In this document: in pieces, positions 17,412-25,754 of the stretch
Layout: every line of letters starts with the position of its first letter
Numbering within the stretch: position 1 is the first letter of the stretch
DNA from: Hymenobacter nivis
Lineage (GTDB): Bacteria; Bacteroidota; Bacteroidia; Cytophagales; Hymenobacteraceae
Direction: 5' to 3'
NCBI RefSeq assembly: GCF_006439025.1
Contig: NZ_RCYZ01000003.1
Location: forward strand, 188,127-252,126
DNA: 64,000 nucleotides
Notes under the pieces: generated by a model
The model's database searches: none
Told to the model about the DNA's origin: nothing
Seen by the model: the letters and a program-made list of their open reading frames with translations, nothing else
Program-made: the position numbers and the translations under genes

Positions 17412-17447
17412 GGGCGGGAAACGCAAAAGGGAGGAAAAGGGATGGAT

Positions 17448-18617
17448 TTAGGCGGCCACGGTGGCGTCGCGCAGCTCGCTCACGCCGCCCACGATGACCG
17501 TGTGGTAGGTCTCGAGCTTATCGTGGTAGCGCAGCTCAAACGCCTTTTCCATCGCGGCCACAAACGCGTCGACCTCGGCCACGGCCACCAGGTTGATGGT
17601 GCAGCCACCGAAGCCGCCGCCCATCATGCGGGCCCCCAGCACGCCGGGCAGCGGGCGGGCCATTTCCACCAGCGCGTCCAGCTCCGGGCAGCTCACCTGG
17701 TAGTCGTCGCGCAGGCCGGCGTGCGAGCCGAACATGGCTTGGCCCACGGCGGCCATGTCGTTGGCCTTCAAGGCGTCGCAGGCTTCCTGCACGCGCTGGT
17801 TTTCCTGCACCACGTAGCGGCAACGGCGGTACACCACGTCGCCCATGGCGTCGTGCGCGGCCTCCACTTGGGCCAGGGTGGCGTCGCGCAGGCTCTTAAT
17901 TTCGGGGTGCGTTTTTTGGAGTACGGCCACGCCCTGGGTGCATTCCTGGCGGCGCTTGTTGTACTCGGAGCTGGCCAGCGAGTGCTTCACGCCCGAGTTG
18001 CACAGCACGAGGTGGTACTGGTCGGCGGCGAAGGGGAAGTACTCATAGTCGAACGAGCGGCAGTCGAGGCGCACCACGTGGCCGGCGCGGCCGTGCAGGC
18101 TGGCAAACTGGTCCATGAGGCCGCTCATCACGCCGGCGTAGGTGTGCTCGGCCTGCTGGCCCATCTTGGCCAGCGTCATGCGGTCGAAGCCCGTGTGCAG
18201 CAGCTCGTTGAGGGCAAACGCCAGCCCGCACTCGATGGCAGCCGACGATGACATGCCCGCCCCCATCGGTACGTTGCCGCCGAATACGCAATCGAAGCCC
18301 GGCACCGCCACGCCGTGCTTCTGGAACTGGGCCACTACGCCCAACAAGTAATTGGCCCACAAGTGCTTGCTGGGCGCCACGTCGGCCACCGCCACGTCGT
18401 AAGCATCGGCCTTGTCGAACGACACCAGCCGCACCGTATCGCTGCCGTTCAGGCCCACCGCGAAGAAAATCTCCTTGTTGATGGCGGCGGGCAGCACTAG
18501 GCCGTCGTTGTAGTCGGTGTGCTCCCCGATGAGGTTGATGCGGCCAGGGGCCCGCACCAGCAGGGGCTCGTGGCCAAAACGGCGGTGGAAATCGGCGGCG
18601 ATGGCGGCAATGGGCAT
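17448..18617 (-). CDS. galK: Galactokinase (GalK)
   Basis: A 389-residue GHMP kinase phosphorylating galactose at C1. The galactokinase signature GRINLIGEHTDYNDG lies near residues 25-39, the ATP-binding PMGAGMSSSAAIE motif in the middle, and GARMMGGGFGGC near the C-terminus. The start is the ATG at 18617 (MPIAAIAADFH); a TTG 42 bp upstream would add an unlikely tail. It is divergent from a GH43 gene across a region with a CAAACGTTTG palindrome, implying shared LacI control with the polysaccharide genes. Confidence 0.96.
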   Translation of the reverse strand: MPIAAIAADFHRRFGHEPLLVRAPGRINLIGEHTDYNDGLVLPAAINKEIFFAVGLNGSDTVRLVSFDKADAYDVAVADVAPSKHLWANYLLGVVAQFQKHGVAVPGFDCVFGGNVPMGAGMSSSAAIECGLAFALNELLHTGFDRMTLAKMGQQAEHTYAGVMSGLMDQFASLHGRAGHVVRLDCRSFDYEYFPFAADQYHLVLCNSGVKHSLASSEYNKRRQECTQGVAVLQKTHPEIKSLRDATLAQVEAAHDAMGDVVYRRCRYVVQENQRVQEACDALKANDMAAVGQAMFGSHAGLRDDYQVSCPELDALVEMARPLPGVLGARMMGGGFGGCTINLVAVAEVDAFVAAMEKAFELRYHDKLETYHTVIVGGVSELRDATVAA

Positions 18618-18690
18618 GGCGGGAGGGGATGAAAGGGTGGGGAAATAATTGCTAGACAAGCCTAAAGATGGGAAATTTTATTAATTAGAA

Positions 18691-18700
18691 CAAACGTTTG
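18691..18700. promoter_or_regulatory. LacI-type operator O3
   Basis: CAAACGTTTG is identical to the core of O1 at 12637-12652. It abuts the TAAATTTG -7-like element on the GH43 side, so binding would block that promoter. Confidence 0.7.
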
Positions 18701-18756
18701 CATTAAATTTGATCTCATTTTTATTATAATACGCTTGTATCCAAGTCATTATGTCA

Positions 18757-18772
18757 ACAAAAACGTTAGCAC
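18757..18772. promoter_or_regulatory. Degenerate LacI-type operator O4
   Basis: An AACGTT core with right half TTAGCAC, one base from the O1 half TTTGCAC; the left half is weak. Its centre lies 69 bp from O3. Confidence 0.35.
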
Positions 18773-18959
18773 ATTTACCCATAAAAAGAGTCCATTTAAC
18801 GTGCGTTTCATGAAGCTTTCAGGCAGTAATTTGCCCGGTAAAATCGGCTAACCCCGCGGGCCCGCGCTTGGGCGAACGGCTGGCCTTGCCAGCGGCGGCC
18901 GCGCCGCTTGCTGGGGCCCTGGCGGGTGGCTTAGGGCCCCGGTTCATTACTTTCGGCGC

Positions 18960-20558
18960 ATGAGAACTACGACTTTTTACCGCTGCGTGTTGGGGCTGGG
19001 GCTGTTGGGCGCCGCCCGGCCCGGAGCCCAGGGCCAGCGCCTGAGCCCTGCTGCCGCCCCCGCCACCACTGCCTCCGCGGCCATTGCCCTGGCCAACCCC
19101 GTGCTGCCGGGCGATTTCCCCGACCCATCGGTGGTGAAAATTGGGAATACTTACTGGGCCACGGCCACGTCGTCGAACTGGGGCCCCGTGTTTCCGCTGC
19201 TGAAATCGACCAACCTGACGGACTGGACGCTGGCGGGCAGCGTGTTTGGCGGCGAGCGCCCGGCCTGGGCCGACTACTACTTCTGGGCCCCCGAAATCAG
19301 CCAGGACGGCGGCAAAACCTACATCTTTTACACGGCGCACAAGCGCGGCGGCAACCTGGCCGTGGGCGTGGCCAGCGCCGACCGCCCCGAGGGCCCCTAC
19401 CGCGACCACGGCCCGCTGGTGGGCCAGCCCGACGGCTCGATTGACGCCTTCCCGATGCGCGACGAGAAGGGCCAGCCCTACCTTATTTGGAAGGAGGACG
19501 GCAACAGCGCGAACAAGCCCACGCCCATCTGGGCGCAGCCGATGAACGCGGCCCGCACCGCCCTCACGGGCACCAAAACCGAGCTTTTCCGCAACACCGC
19601 GCCCTGGGAAGGCAACCTCGTGGAGGGCGTGAGCATGGTGCGCCACGGCGGCTACTTCTATGCCTTTTACGCGGCCAACGGCTGCTGCGGGGGCGGCTGC
19701 ACCTACGCCACCGGCGTGGCCCGCGCCCGCACCCTGCTGGGGCCCTGGGAGAAGTACGCCCGCAACCCCATCCTCACCCAAAACGCGGCCTGGAGGTGCC
19801 CCGGCCACGGCACCGCCGTGGAGCGCAACGGCCGCTGGTACCTGCTGCACCACGCCTACGCCGCCGTGGCCGGCAGCCAAATGGTGGGCCGCCAGGGCGT
19901 GCTCAGCGAATTTACTTGGGGCCCCAGCGGCTGGCCGGTGTTTGCCGGCGGCGGGGTGGCCACGGGGGCCCCGGCGCGGCCCGCGCCGGCCGTGCGCGAT
20001 GGCTTCGACGGCACCGCGCTGGGCCTGGCCTGGCAGTGGCCGGTGGAGTACCAGCCCACGGCGGCCGTGCGCGATGGCCAACTGCACCTCAGCGCGCGGC
20101 CCGACCACGGCGGCGCGGCCCTGGGCCACACCGTGTACGTGGCCGACTACGATGCCACCGCCACGCTGCTACACCCGGGGGCCCTGCCCGCCGGCACCGC
20201 CGCCGGCCTGGCCGCCCTCGGCGACCCCGACAACGCCCTGGCCCTGCTGGCCGGCGACGGCCGCCTGCGCCTGGTGCGCCGCGCCAAGGGCCAGGAAGAA
20301 GTGCTGGTGGAAACCGCCCTACCCGCCGGCGCGGGGCCCCTGCGCCTGCGCCTGCAGGCCCGCCGCAACACCCAGTTTACCTTCGCCTACAGCACCGACG
20401 AAGGCCGTACCTGGGCCCCCCTGACCACCGGCACCGCCACCAGCGGCGCCTACCTTCCGCCCTGGGACCGCGGCATTCGGGTGGGTGTGCTGGCGCAGGG
20501 CCCCGCCACGGCCGTGGCTGACTTTGATGAGTTTACGCTGACCAGCCAAGCGCCGTAG
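18960..20558 (+). CDS. GH43 enzyme with C-terminal beta-sandwich domain
   Basis: A 532-residue secreted protein with a signal-like N-terminus ending around GAQGQ. Residues about 45-335 form the GH43 propeller: NPVLPGDFPDPSVVKIGNTYW (base Asp), FWAPEISQDGGKTYIFYTAH, GSIDAFPMRDEKGQPYLIWK (pKa Asp) and NLVEGVSMVRHGGYFYAFYA (acid Glu). Residues about 345-530 (DGFDGTALGLAWQWPVEYQP to DFDEFTLT) resemble the concanavalin-like accessory domain of beta-xylosidase/arabinofuranosidase subfamilies. An unusual NGCCGGGCTY loop sits in the propeller. It is divergent from galKT and likely LacI-controlled. Specificity is unknown. Confidence 0.87.
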   Translation: MRTTTFYRCVLGLGLLGAARPGAQGQRLSPAAAPATTASAAIALANPVLPGDFPDPSVVKIGNTYWATATSSNWGPVFPLLKSTNLTDWTLAGSVFGGERPAWADYYFWAPEISQDGGKTYIFYTAHKRGGNLAVGVASADRPEGPYRDHGPLVGQPDGSIDAFPMRDEKGQPYLIWKEDGNSANKPTPIWAQPMNAARTALTGTKTELFRNTAPWEGNLVEGVSMVRHGGYFYAFYAANGCCGGGCTYATGVARARTLLGPWEKYARNPILTQNAAWRCPGHGTAVERNGRWYLLHHAYAAVAGSQMVGRQGVLSEFTWGPSGWPVFAGGGVATGAPARPAPAVRDGFDGTALGLAWQWPVEYQPTAAVRDGQLHLSARPDHGGAALGHTVYVADYDATATLLHPGALPAGTAAGLAALGDPDNALALLAGDGRLRLVRRAKGQEEVLVETALPAGAGPLRLRLQARRNTQFTFAYSTDEGRTWAPLTTGTATSGAYLPPWDRGIRVGVLAQGPATAVADFDEFTLTSQAP

Positions 20559-20598
20559 CACAGCTTTTGCGCGCCCCGCACCGGGGCGAACGACGCCA

Positions 20599-20636
20599 AA
20601 CGGGCGGCTGGCTTATGGCCGGCCGCCCGTTCTTTT
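20599..20636. terminator. Hairpin terminator at converging gene ends
   Basis: Arms AACGGGCGGC (20599-20608) and its complement (20622-20631) are followed by CTTTTT on the plus strand. It ends the GH43 transcript and overlaps the last codons of the minus-strand hypothetical gene. Confidence 0.7.
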
Positions 20637-21068
20637 TGGGGCGGCCGGAGCCGGGCGCGGGGCCCCGGCGGGGTGGCGGCGCGCCTCTTCGGCGGCGTAG
20701 AAGGCGGCCTCGCGGCGGTAGGCATCCTGGTTCCAGGTGGGCTCGACGGCGGCGGCCTGCTCGGCAGCCTGGGCCACGGCTTCGGCCAGGATGGGTGGGA
20801 ACACGGCGGCGGTGGGGCTGGCCGTTAGGGCCCCGTAGGCTTGGGAGAGGAGCGTTTCCAGGCGCAGAATTTCGGCCTGCCCGCCCAGGGGCAGCGCCTC
20901 GATGGGCGTGCGCCGCTGCGGAAACGACTGGCCGCGGTAGCTGGCCATAGCGGGCGCTTCGGGCGGGGGGCCCTGGGCCTGGGCGTGCCCCGGCACGGCG
21001 GGCGCAGCCGCGGCCAACAAGACCAGCAGCAACGGTTTGCGAAGAAAAAAGCGGAGGTGAGTAGGCAT
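20613..21068 (-). CDS. Hypothetical exported protein
   Basis: A 151-residue protein starting at the ATG at 21068 (MPTHLRFFLRKPLLLVLL), with a signal peptide ending near GHAQA. The mature part is rich in Ala, Gln and Glu, probably helical (EILRLETLLSQAYGAL and AVAQAAEQAAAV), and ends in a proline/arginine-rich tail. The C-terminal codons overlap a hairpin. No family is recognised. It is convergent with the GH43 gene and divergent from the GH26 gene. Confidence 0.6.
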   Translation of the reverse strand: MPTHLRFFLRKPLLLVLLAAAAPAVPGHAQAQGPPPEAPAMASYRGQSFPQRRTPIEALPLGGQAEILRLETLLSQAYGALTASPTAAVFPPILAEAVAQAAEQAAAVEPTWNQDAYRREAAFYAAEEARRHPAGAPRPAPAAPKRTGGRP

Positions 21069-21372
21069 GCGTGGGGCCCCCAGGGCCCTGGCGGCCACCG
21101 GTTCCCGAAGGTAGGGCCCCGGGCCGCCAGGAGCCCGGGGGCCCCGCTCCGGCCAGGGGGCCGCCGGGCCCAGGGCCCCTACCCCGCCAAGGCCCGCCAG
21201 CAATGGCAGGTTAAGTGCAAGCAATTGCCGGATTAGTATTAAAGTCAAGTAGTTGATTAACCTACTTTTACAAACACCGCAAACGATTTCTGTAGCTGCT
21301 GCTTGCGGCCGCCAAAACGCCTGCTTTTTAGCTGCTTACTTCTCCTTCCTTTTCACTTTTTTACCCGCTTTT
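21069..21372. other. Divergent intergenic region upstream of GH26
   Basis: 304 bp. The first half is GC-rich with many GGGCCC runs. From about 21220 it is AT-rich, as expected for a Bacteroidota promoter. GCAAACGATTTC at 21279-21290 resembles one half of the LacI operators nearby, 83 bp before the GH26 ATG, but is not palindromic. No gene is seen. Confidence 0.4.
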
Positions 21373-23166
21373 ATGCATTCTTCTCTACTCGACTCGCTGG
21401 GCCGCTGGGGCCGCGGCCTGGCGTTGGCCGGGGCCGTGCTGGCCCCCCTAGCCGGCTGGGCCCAAACCACCGTGGTGCCCCTCACCAACGGCCGCGCCGA
21501 GGCCGAGGCCGGCGTGCTGAGCGGCGTGACGGTGGCCACCACGCCCACCGGGTTTTCCGGCGCGGGCTTCGTCACGGGCTTCGACAACAACGACGCTAAG
21601 AACGTGGCCATCACCTTCGACAACCCCACTGCGGGCCTCTATAAGCTGGCGGTGGGCTACACGTCGCCCTACGGCCCGAAGGTGGCCAACCTGGACGTGA
21701 ACGGGTCCAAGTCGACCGTTTCGTTTGCCAGCACCACCGCCGGGGCCGATTTTGCCGCCGCCGACGCCGGTACCGTCCTGCTGCCCGCGGGCCTGACCAC
21801 CGTCACCATCGGCGGCAACTACGGCTACTATGGCGTGGACTACGTGCAGCTGACGGCCGCCTCGGTGGCCCCCCCGCCCAAGCCGGCCAAGCAACTCTCC
21901 GACCCGCTGGCCACGCCCGCTGCCAAAGCGCTGCACGGCTACCTGGTCGATTTGTACGGCAACAAAATCCTGTCGGGCCAGCAGGACGATAACTACGGCC
22001 GCGCCAACTCGGAAGTGAGCTATGTGCTGGCCACTACCGGCAAGGAGCCGGCCATCGTGAGCATGGACATATTCGACTACTCGGCCGCGCCGGTGGCCAA
22101 GTATGGCACGCCCAGCGGCACCACCGAGCGCTACCTGGGCTGGAGCCGCAGCGGCAACGGCCGCGGCATCACCGCCCTGATCTGGCACTGGCGCGCCCCC
22201 GCCGACAACGTGACGACCGCCAACCCGACCAGCAGCCCGGACGGTGCTTTTTACACCACCAACACAAACTTCAACTTCGCCGCCGCGCTGGCCGACACGG
22301 CCGGTACGAAGTACCACTTGCTGCTGGCCGACATCGACCTGATTGCCGTGCAGCTCAAGAAGTTTCAGGTGGCTGGTGTGCCCGTGCTGTGGCGGCCGCT
22401 GCACGAAACCCCGGGTACGTTTTTCTGGTGGGGCAACCAGGGCCCCGACAATTTCAAGAAGCTCTGGCAGCTGCTCTACACCCGCCTCACGGTGCGCCAC
22501 CAGCTGCACAACCTAATTTGGGTGTACTCGGCCAACGCTACGCCTGACGCGGCCTGGTACCCGGGCGACGCCTACGTGGACGTGGCCGGCGACGACATCT
22601 ACCAATCGTCCGCGACGCCCGACCCCAACGTGAACATCTCGGGCAACTGGACCGCCATGCGGGCCCTGGCCCCCACCAAGCTCATTGCCCTCACCGAGAG
22701 CGAGAGCCTGGTGAATCCCGCCCAGGCGCGGGGCTATGCCACGTGGTGGTCGTGGTTTTGCGCCTGGCAGGGCAGCTACATCCGCACCCAGCCCGTGGCC
22801 TTCCTCACCAGCTTGTATAATGACAACGACATCATTGCCAAGGACAGGCTGGCCGACTGGGCCACCCAATCACCTTTGGCGGCCCGCAGCGGCGCGGCGG
22901 CCACGGCGGCCGGCCTCACCGCCTTCCCCAACCCGGCCAGCGGCTACACCCTCACCGCCAGCCTGCGCCTGGCCACGGCCCAAGCCGTAACGGTGGAGCT
23001 GCTGAACGCCCTAGGCCAGCGCGTGGTCACGCTGCACCCGCGGCTTGCCGCCGGCGCCAACCAGTTCCAGGTGCCGCTGGCCGGTGTGGCCCCCGGCGTG
23101 TACCAGTTGGTGGTGCGCCCCGCAGGCCAGCCCGCCCTGAGCCAGCACGTGCTGATCACCAAATAG
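21373..23166 (+). CDS. GH26 beta-mannanase with CBM35-like and T9SS sorting domains
   Basis: A 597-residue secreted endo-beta-1,4-mannanase. The start is the ATG at 21373 (MHSSLLDSLGR); the signal peptide ends near GWAQ. Residues about 35-175 look like a carbohydrate-binding module of CBM6/35 type (AEAGVLSGVTV, YYGVDYVQL). Residues about 185-510 are the GH26 barrel with ILSGQQDDNYG, the acid/base Glu345 in WRPLHETPGTFFWWG and the nucleophile Glu442 in LIALTESES. The C-terminal 75 residues (FPNPASGYTL, LLNALGQRV, PGVYQLVV) form a T9SS type A sorting domain, so it is exported across the outer membrane. It would start mannan attack outside the cell. Confidence 0.93.
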   Translation: MHSSLLDSLGRWGRGLALAGAVLAPLAGWAQTTVVPLTNGRAEAEAGVLSGVTVATTPTGFSGAGFVTGFDNNDAKNVAITFDNPTAGLYKLAVGYTSPYGPKVANLDVNGSKSTVSFASTTAGADFAAADAGTVLLPAGLTTVTIGGNYGYYGVDYVQLTAASVAPPPKPAKQLSDPLATPAAKALHGYLVDLYGNKILSGQQDDNYGRANSEVSYVLATTGKEPAIVSMDIFDYSAAPVAKYGTPSGTTERYLGWSRSGNGRGITALIWHWRAPADNVTTANPTSSPDGAFYTTNTNFNFAAALADTAGTKYHLLLADIDLIAVQLKKFQVAGVPVLWRPLHETPGTFFWWGNQGPDNFKKLWQLLYTRLTVRHQLHNLIWVYSANATPDAAWYPGDAYVDVAGDDIYQSSATPDPNVNISGNWTAMRALAPTKLIALTESESLVNPAQARGYATWWSWFCAWQGSYIRTQPVAFLTSLYNDNDIIAKDRLADWATQSPLAARSGAAATAAGLTAFPNPASGYTLTASLRLATAQAVTVELLNALGQRVVTLHPRLAAGANQFQVPLAGVAPGVYQLVVRPAGQPALSQHVLITK

Positions 23167-23188
23167 TTAATTCATGAATGGTTTAATG

Positions 23189-23276
23189 CAAACGCTCAAA
23201 AAGGCGGTTGCGCTACGCCTACCGAAGCATCCCTCCCGCGTCGTTGCCCCACACTTTTTCGATACGCTCCAAGCGC
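23189..23276. repeat. Degenerate dispersed repeat, left boundary copy
   Basis: The first part (about 23192-23247) matches, in inverted orientation, 26457-26514 at roughly 85 percent by eye. The adjoining CCCACACTTTTTCGATACGCTCCAA (23248-23272 area) matches 26430-26453 in direct orientation. The GAAGCATCCCTCCCGCGTC core resembles a REP-like repeat family frequent in Hymenobacter-type genomes. It lies directly after the GH26 gene. Confidence 0.5.
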
Positions 23277-23301
23277 TCTGGTTGCCCTTTGGGCTACCCT
23301 T

Positions 23302-23784
23302 TTAGCCAAGGCCGAGGTTGGCGTCCATCCACGCGGCCACATCGGTGACCAGCAGGGCGTGGCGCTGGTTGAACGTCCCGTCTTTGGGCCAGGCCACCCC
23401 ACGCCCTTGGGCAAAAGCGGCGCGGTACTTACGCATCATATTCTGCGGGTCTCGCACCAGATCTTCCATCAGCAAGGGCACGGTCCATTCCAAGCGGCCG
23501 AACGGGCGGTGGAGTGCCGCGGCCAACTTGTCGGCTACCTCGCCGTAGGTCACGGCATCGCCGCCCAGAAGCACCACCTCGTTCTTGATGGTAGTTTCAG
23601 CAAACATGGTTTCGGCGGTCAGCAGGCCAACATTGTCCGGCGTGGTCAGCGTAACGGCGGTGTCAAGGCTGCCCAGCGCTTGCATTTCGCTTTTGGTGAT
23701 GTCAACCACCCCGAACTTAGGCTCAAGCAGATAGCTCACGAACATGCCGGTCGAGATGATGCACGACTCGGTAGCAGCCTGGGG
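23302..23784 (-). pseudogene. NmrA-like NAD(P)-binding protein, 5'-truncated remnant
   Basis: The minus strand encodes about 155 residues matching the C-terminal half of NmrA/isoflavone-reductase-like proteins: STGMFVSYLLEPKFGVVD, then GGDAVTYGEVADKLAAALH and VAAWMDANLGLG at the end. The N-terminal Rossmann half with its GxxGxxG motif is absent. Upstream of about 23770 the reading frame runs into sequence that belongs, on the opposite strand, to an AraC-like gene end. The gene has therefore lost its 5' half and promoter and is unlikely to be functional. Confidence 0.65.
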
Positions 23785-23961
23785 CTGAAGCTGCGCCGCA
23801 TCACGGCCGCCATGGAACTGCTCATCGAAGGCCAACACACAGCGGAGGAAGTGGGCTACGCATTGTGCTACAATATATTACTTGTGTTGAGCAGCGCCCT
23901 CTTTCAGGTAGTGAGGCGTCGGCCTACCGAATTTTTAGCAAGCATCAGAAGCGCAGGGTAG
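23785..23961 (+). pseudogene. AraC family regulator, 3' remnant
   Basis: The plus strand encodes LKLRRITAAMELLIEGQ, then HTAEEVGYALCYN and VVRRRPTEFLASIR before a stop at 23959-23961. The pattern fits the second helix-turn-helix and C-terminus of AraC/XylS regulators (R..A..LL..G, GY, F..P..F), with several key positions altered. Only about 58 codons remain and the DNA-binding domain start is missing. It is joined head to head with the NmrA remnant, as if a deletion removed the intervening promoter and both 5' parts. Confidence 0.5.
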
Positions 23962-24064
23962 CCCCGGCTACTGCTCGCATAATACCCCGGCATGCAGTCG
24001 TGGTACCGCACGTAGAGACAATTCGGATAGGCTATTAGCAAGTTATTAAATAATATTGCCTACT

Positions 24065-24084
24065 ATTGTACCAGCAAGTACAAT
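24065..24084. promoter_or_regulatory. Candidate TetR operator 1
   Basis: ATTGTAC-N6-GTACAAT, a perfect 7-bp inverted repeat 16-35 bp before the TetR start codon. The same TTGTAC-N6-GTAC arrangement recurs at 24702-24719. Confidence 0.65.
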
Positions 24085-24099
24085 AATCCGTTGCGAGCC

Positions 24100-24684
24100 G
24101 TGGCTGGAAGACCCAAACTGTTTGATGAGTACGCCGTGATTGAGCGGGCGCAGCGCGTTTTTTGGCGGCTGGGCTACGCTGCGGCATCTACTGAGGAGCT
24201 GCTGGCGGCCATGGGCATCGGCAAGGGCAGCTTCTACCTGGCCTTTCCAGGTGGTAAAAAAGAGCTGTTTGTCAAAACGGTGCATCAGTTTCACCAGGCT
24301 ACTTTCCAGCAGCTCGCGCAGCGGGTAGCCGCCAGCGCGCAGCCCCTAGAGGAGGTAAAGGACTACTTCCGGCGCATTGCCACCGCCGCCCCGGATGCCC
24401 ACGAAAAGGGCTGCTACCTGGGCAACACGGTCGTGGAAATGTCGGTGCTTGACCCGGCCCTGCAGCAGGAGTCCGGGCGGCTACTGCTGCAGCTGGAGGG
24501 CCTGTTCTTTACCGTCATTCAGCAAGCCCAGGCCAGCGGCCAGCTCACCAACCCCACCGATGCCCGCCTGCTGGCCCGCCACCTGCTCACGCTCTGGAAT
24601 GGCCTCAGCATTACCCGCCGCCTGTACCCCGACAATGCCCAGCTGCACGAACTCATTGATCTTCAGCTAGCGGTGCTGCACTGA
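24100..24684 (+). CDS. TetR/AcrR family transcriptional regulator
   Basis: A 194-residue TetR repressor. The GTG at 24100 gives MAGRPKLFDEYAVIERAQRV, the common start of this subgroup; an upstream TTG would only add three residues. The helix-turn-helix lies about residues 25-45 (AASTEELLAAMGIGKGSFYLAF). The C-terminal ligand domain contains GCYLGNTVVEM, typical of the TetR_C group controlling hydrolases or reductases. It is followed by an alpha/beta hydrolase gene 99 bp away, and matching operators precede both genes, indicating autoregulation and control of the hydrolase. Confidence 0.9.
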   Translation: MAGRPKLFDEYAVIERAQRVFWRLGYAAASTEELLAAMGIGKGSFYLAFPGGKKELFVKTVHQFHQATFQQLAQRVAASAQPLEEVKDYFRRIATAAPDAHEKGCYLGNTVVEMSVLDPALQQESGRLLLQLEGLFFTVIQQAQASGQLTNPTDARLLARHLLTLWNGLSITRRLYPDNAQLHELIDLQLAVLH

Positions 24685-24701
24685 CTTTTTTTTGCGCCAA
24701 T

Positions 24702-24719
24702 TTGTACCGATTAGTACAC
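24702..24719. promoter_or_regulatory. Candidate TetR operator 2
   Basis: TTGTAC-N6-GTACAC has the same half-sites and spacing as operator 1. It lies 65-82 bp before the hydrolase ATG, in an AT-rich promoter-like stretch. Confidence 0.6.
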
Positions 24720-24783
24720 AATTTAATTTCAAACCCGATATTCCTAATTCTTTTTTGTTGCACCCCTTTTTTCCTTCTTGCCG

Positions 24784-25662
24784 ATGAACACGCAACCCCC
24801 AGTTTATTGCCGCACCATTGCCGTCGATGGCCTCGACGTATTTTACCGTGAAGCCGGCCCGGCCGATGCGCCCGTGCTGCTGCTGCTACACGGCTTCCCC
24901 TCCTCGTCGCACCAGTTCCGCCAGCTGCTACCGCTGCTGGCCGACCGCTACCGCGTGCTGGCGCCCGACCTGCCGGGCTTTGGCTTTACCACCTCGCCGC
25001 CAGCCACGGCCTTCGCCTACACCTTCGCCCACTTGGCCGAGGTGGTCGACCACTTTACGCAGGCGCTGGGGCTGGCGCAGTACGCGCTCTACGTTTTCGA
25101 CTACGGCGCGCCGGTGGGCCTGCGCCTGGCCCTGGCCCACCCCGAGCGGGTGACGGCCCTCATCACGCAGAACGGCAATGCCTACGAGGAAGGCCTGAGT
25201 ACCGCATGGGACTCGGCCCGCACGTACTGGCAGCAACCCACGCCCGCAAACCGCGCCGCGATGCGCGCCATGTACACCTGGGATTCTGTGCAGGACCAGT
25301 ACCGCCACGGCACGCTCGACCCCGCGCAGGTGGCGCCCGAAGCCCCGGCGCTGGACTTCTGGGGCCTGCAACGCCCCGGCTACGACGAGATGCAGCTCGA
25401 CCTCATCCTGGACTACCGCACCAACGTGGCGCTGTACCCGCGCTTTCAGGAATACTTCCGGGCCCACCGCCCGCCTACCCTGGCCGTGTGGGGCGAAAAC
25501 GACGCTTTTTTTCTGCCCGCCGGGGCCCTGGCCTACCGCCGCGACAACCCCGCGGCCCAAGTGCAGTTGCTGCCCACCGGCCACTTTGCTCTCGAAACGC
25601 ACGTGGTCGAGATTGCCGGCTTCGTTCGCGCCTTTTTAGCCACCGTGTTGGCAGCGGGGTAG
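24784..25662 (+). CDS. Alpha/beta hydrolase (haloalkane dehalogenase/epoxide hydrolase-like)
   Basis: A 292-residue alpha/beta-hydrolase starting at the ATG at 24784 (MNTQPPVYCRT). HGFPSSSHQFRQL is the oxyanion-hole region. The nucleophile elbow FDYGAPVGLRLA carries an Asp where lipases have Ser, as in haloalkane dehalogenases and epoxide hydrolases. The acid is in WGENDAFF and the catalytic His in PTGHFALET. It is predicted cytosolic. The upstream TetR regulator and operator suggest induction by its substrate or a related compound. Confidence 0.87.
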   Translation: MNTQPPVYCRTIAVDGLDVFYREAGPADAPVLLLLHGFPSSSHQFRQLLPLLADRYRVLAPDLPGFGFTTSPPATAFAYTFAHLAEVVDHFTQALGLAQYALYVFDYGAPVGLRLALAHPERVTALITQNGNAYEEGLSTAWDSARTYWQQPTPANRAAMRAMYTWDSVQDQYRHGTLDPAQVAPEAPALDFWGLQRPGYDEMQLDLILDYRTNVALYPRFQEYFRAHRPPTLAVWGENDAFFLPAGALAYRRDNPAAQVQLLPTGHFALETHVVEIAGFVRAFLATVLAAG

Positions 25663-25754
25663 GGCGGGCCGCTGGCTGCCCTGTTGGCGCGGCCCGGTTG
25701 CCAGCGGCCACTTGATTGCGCAGTAATTCATTCGTTTACAAGCATTTGTATTCC

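Larger units (their letters stand above)
18618..18959. promoter_or_regulatory. Divergent galKT / GH43 regulatory region
   Basis: A 342-bp gap, notably AT-rich between about 18650 and 18785. It holds one good and one degenerate LacI-type operator (18691-18700, 18757-18772). A plus-strand TAAATTTG at 18704-18711 matches the Bacteroidota -7 element TAnnTTTG, but no properly spaced TTTG is upstream. The half nearest the GH43 is GC-rich and shows nothing else. Confidence 0.55.

Noticed and set aside
23174-23304. A short open frame at 23174 and its inverted relative near 26450 as a transposase end
   Set aside because: The shared peptide LRLPKH.SRVVA is short, and the sequence is better explained as a degenerate REP-like repeat; no transposase motif is present.
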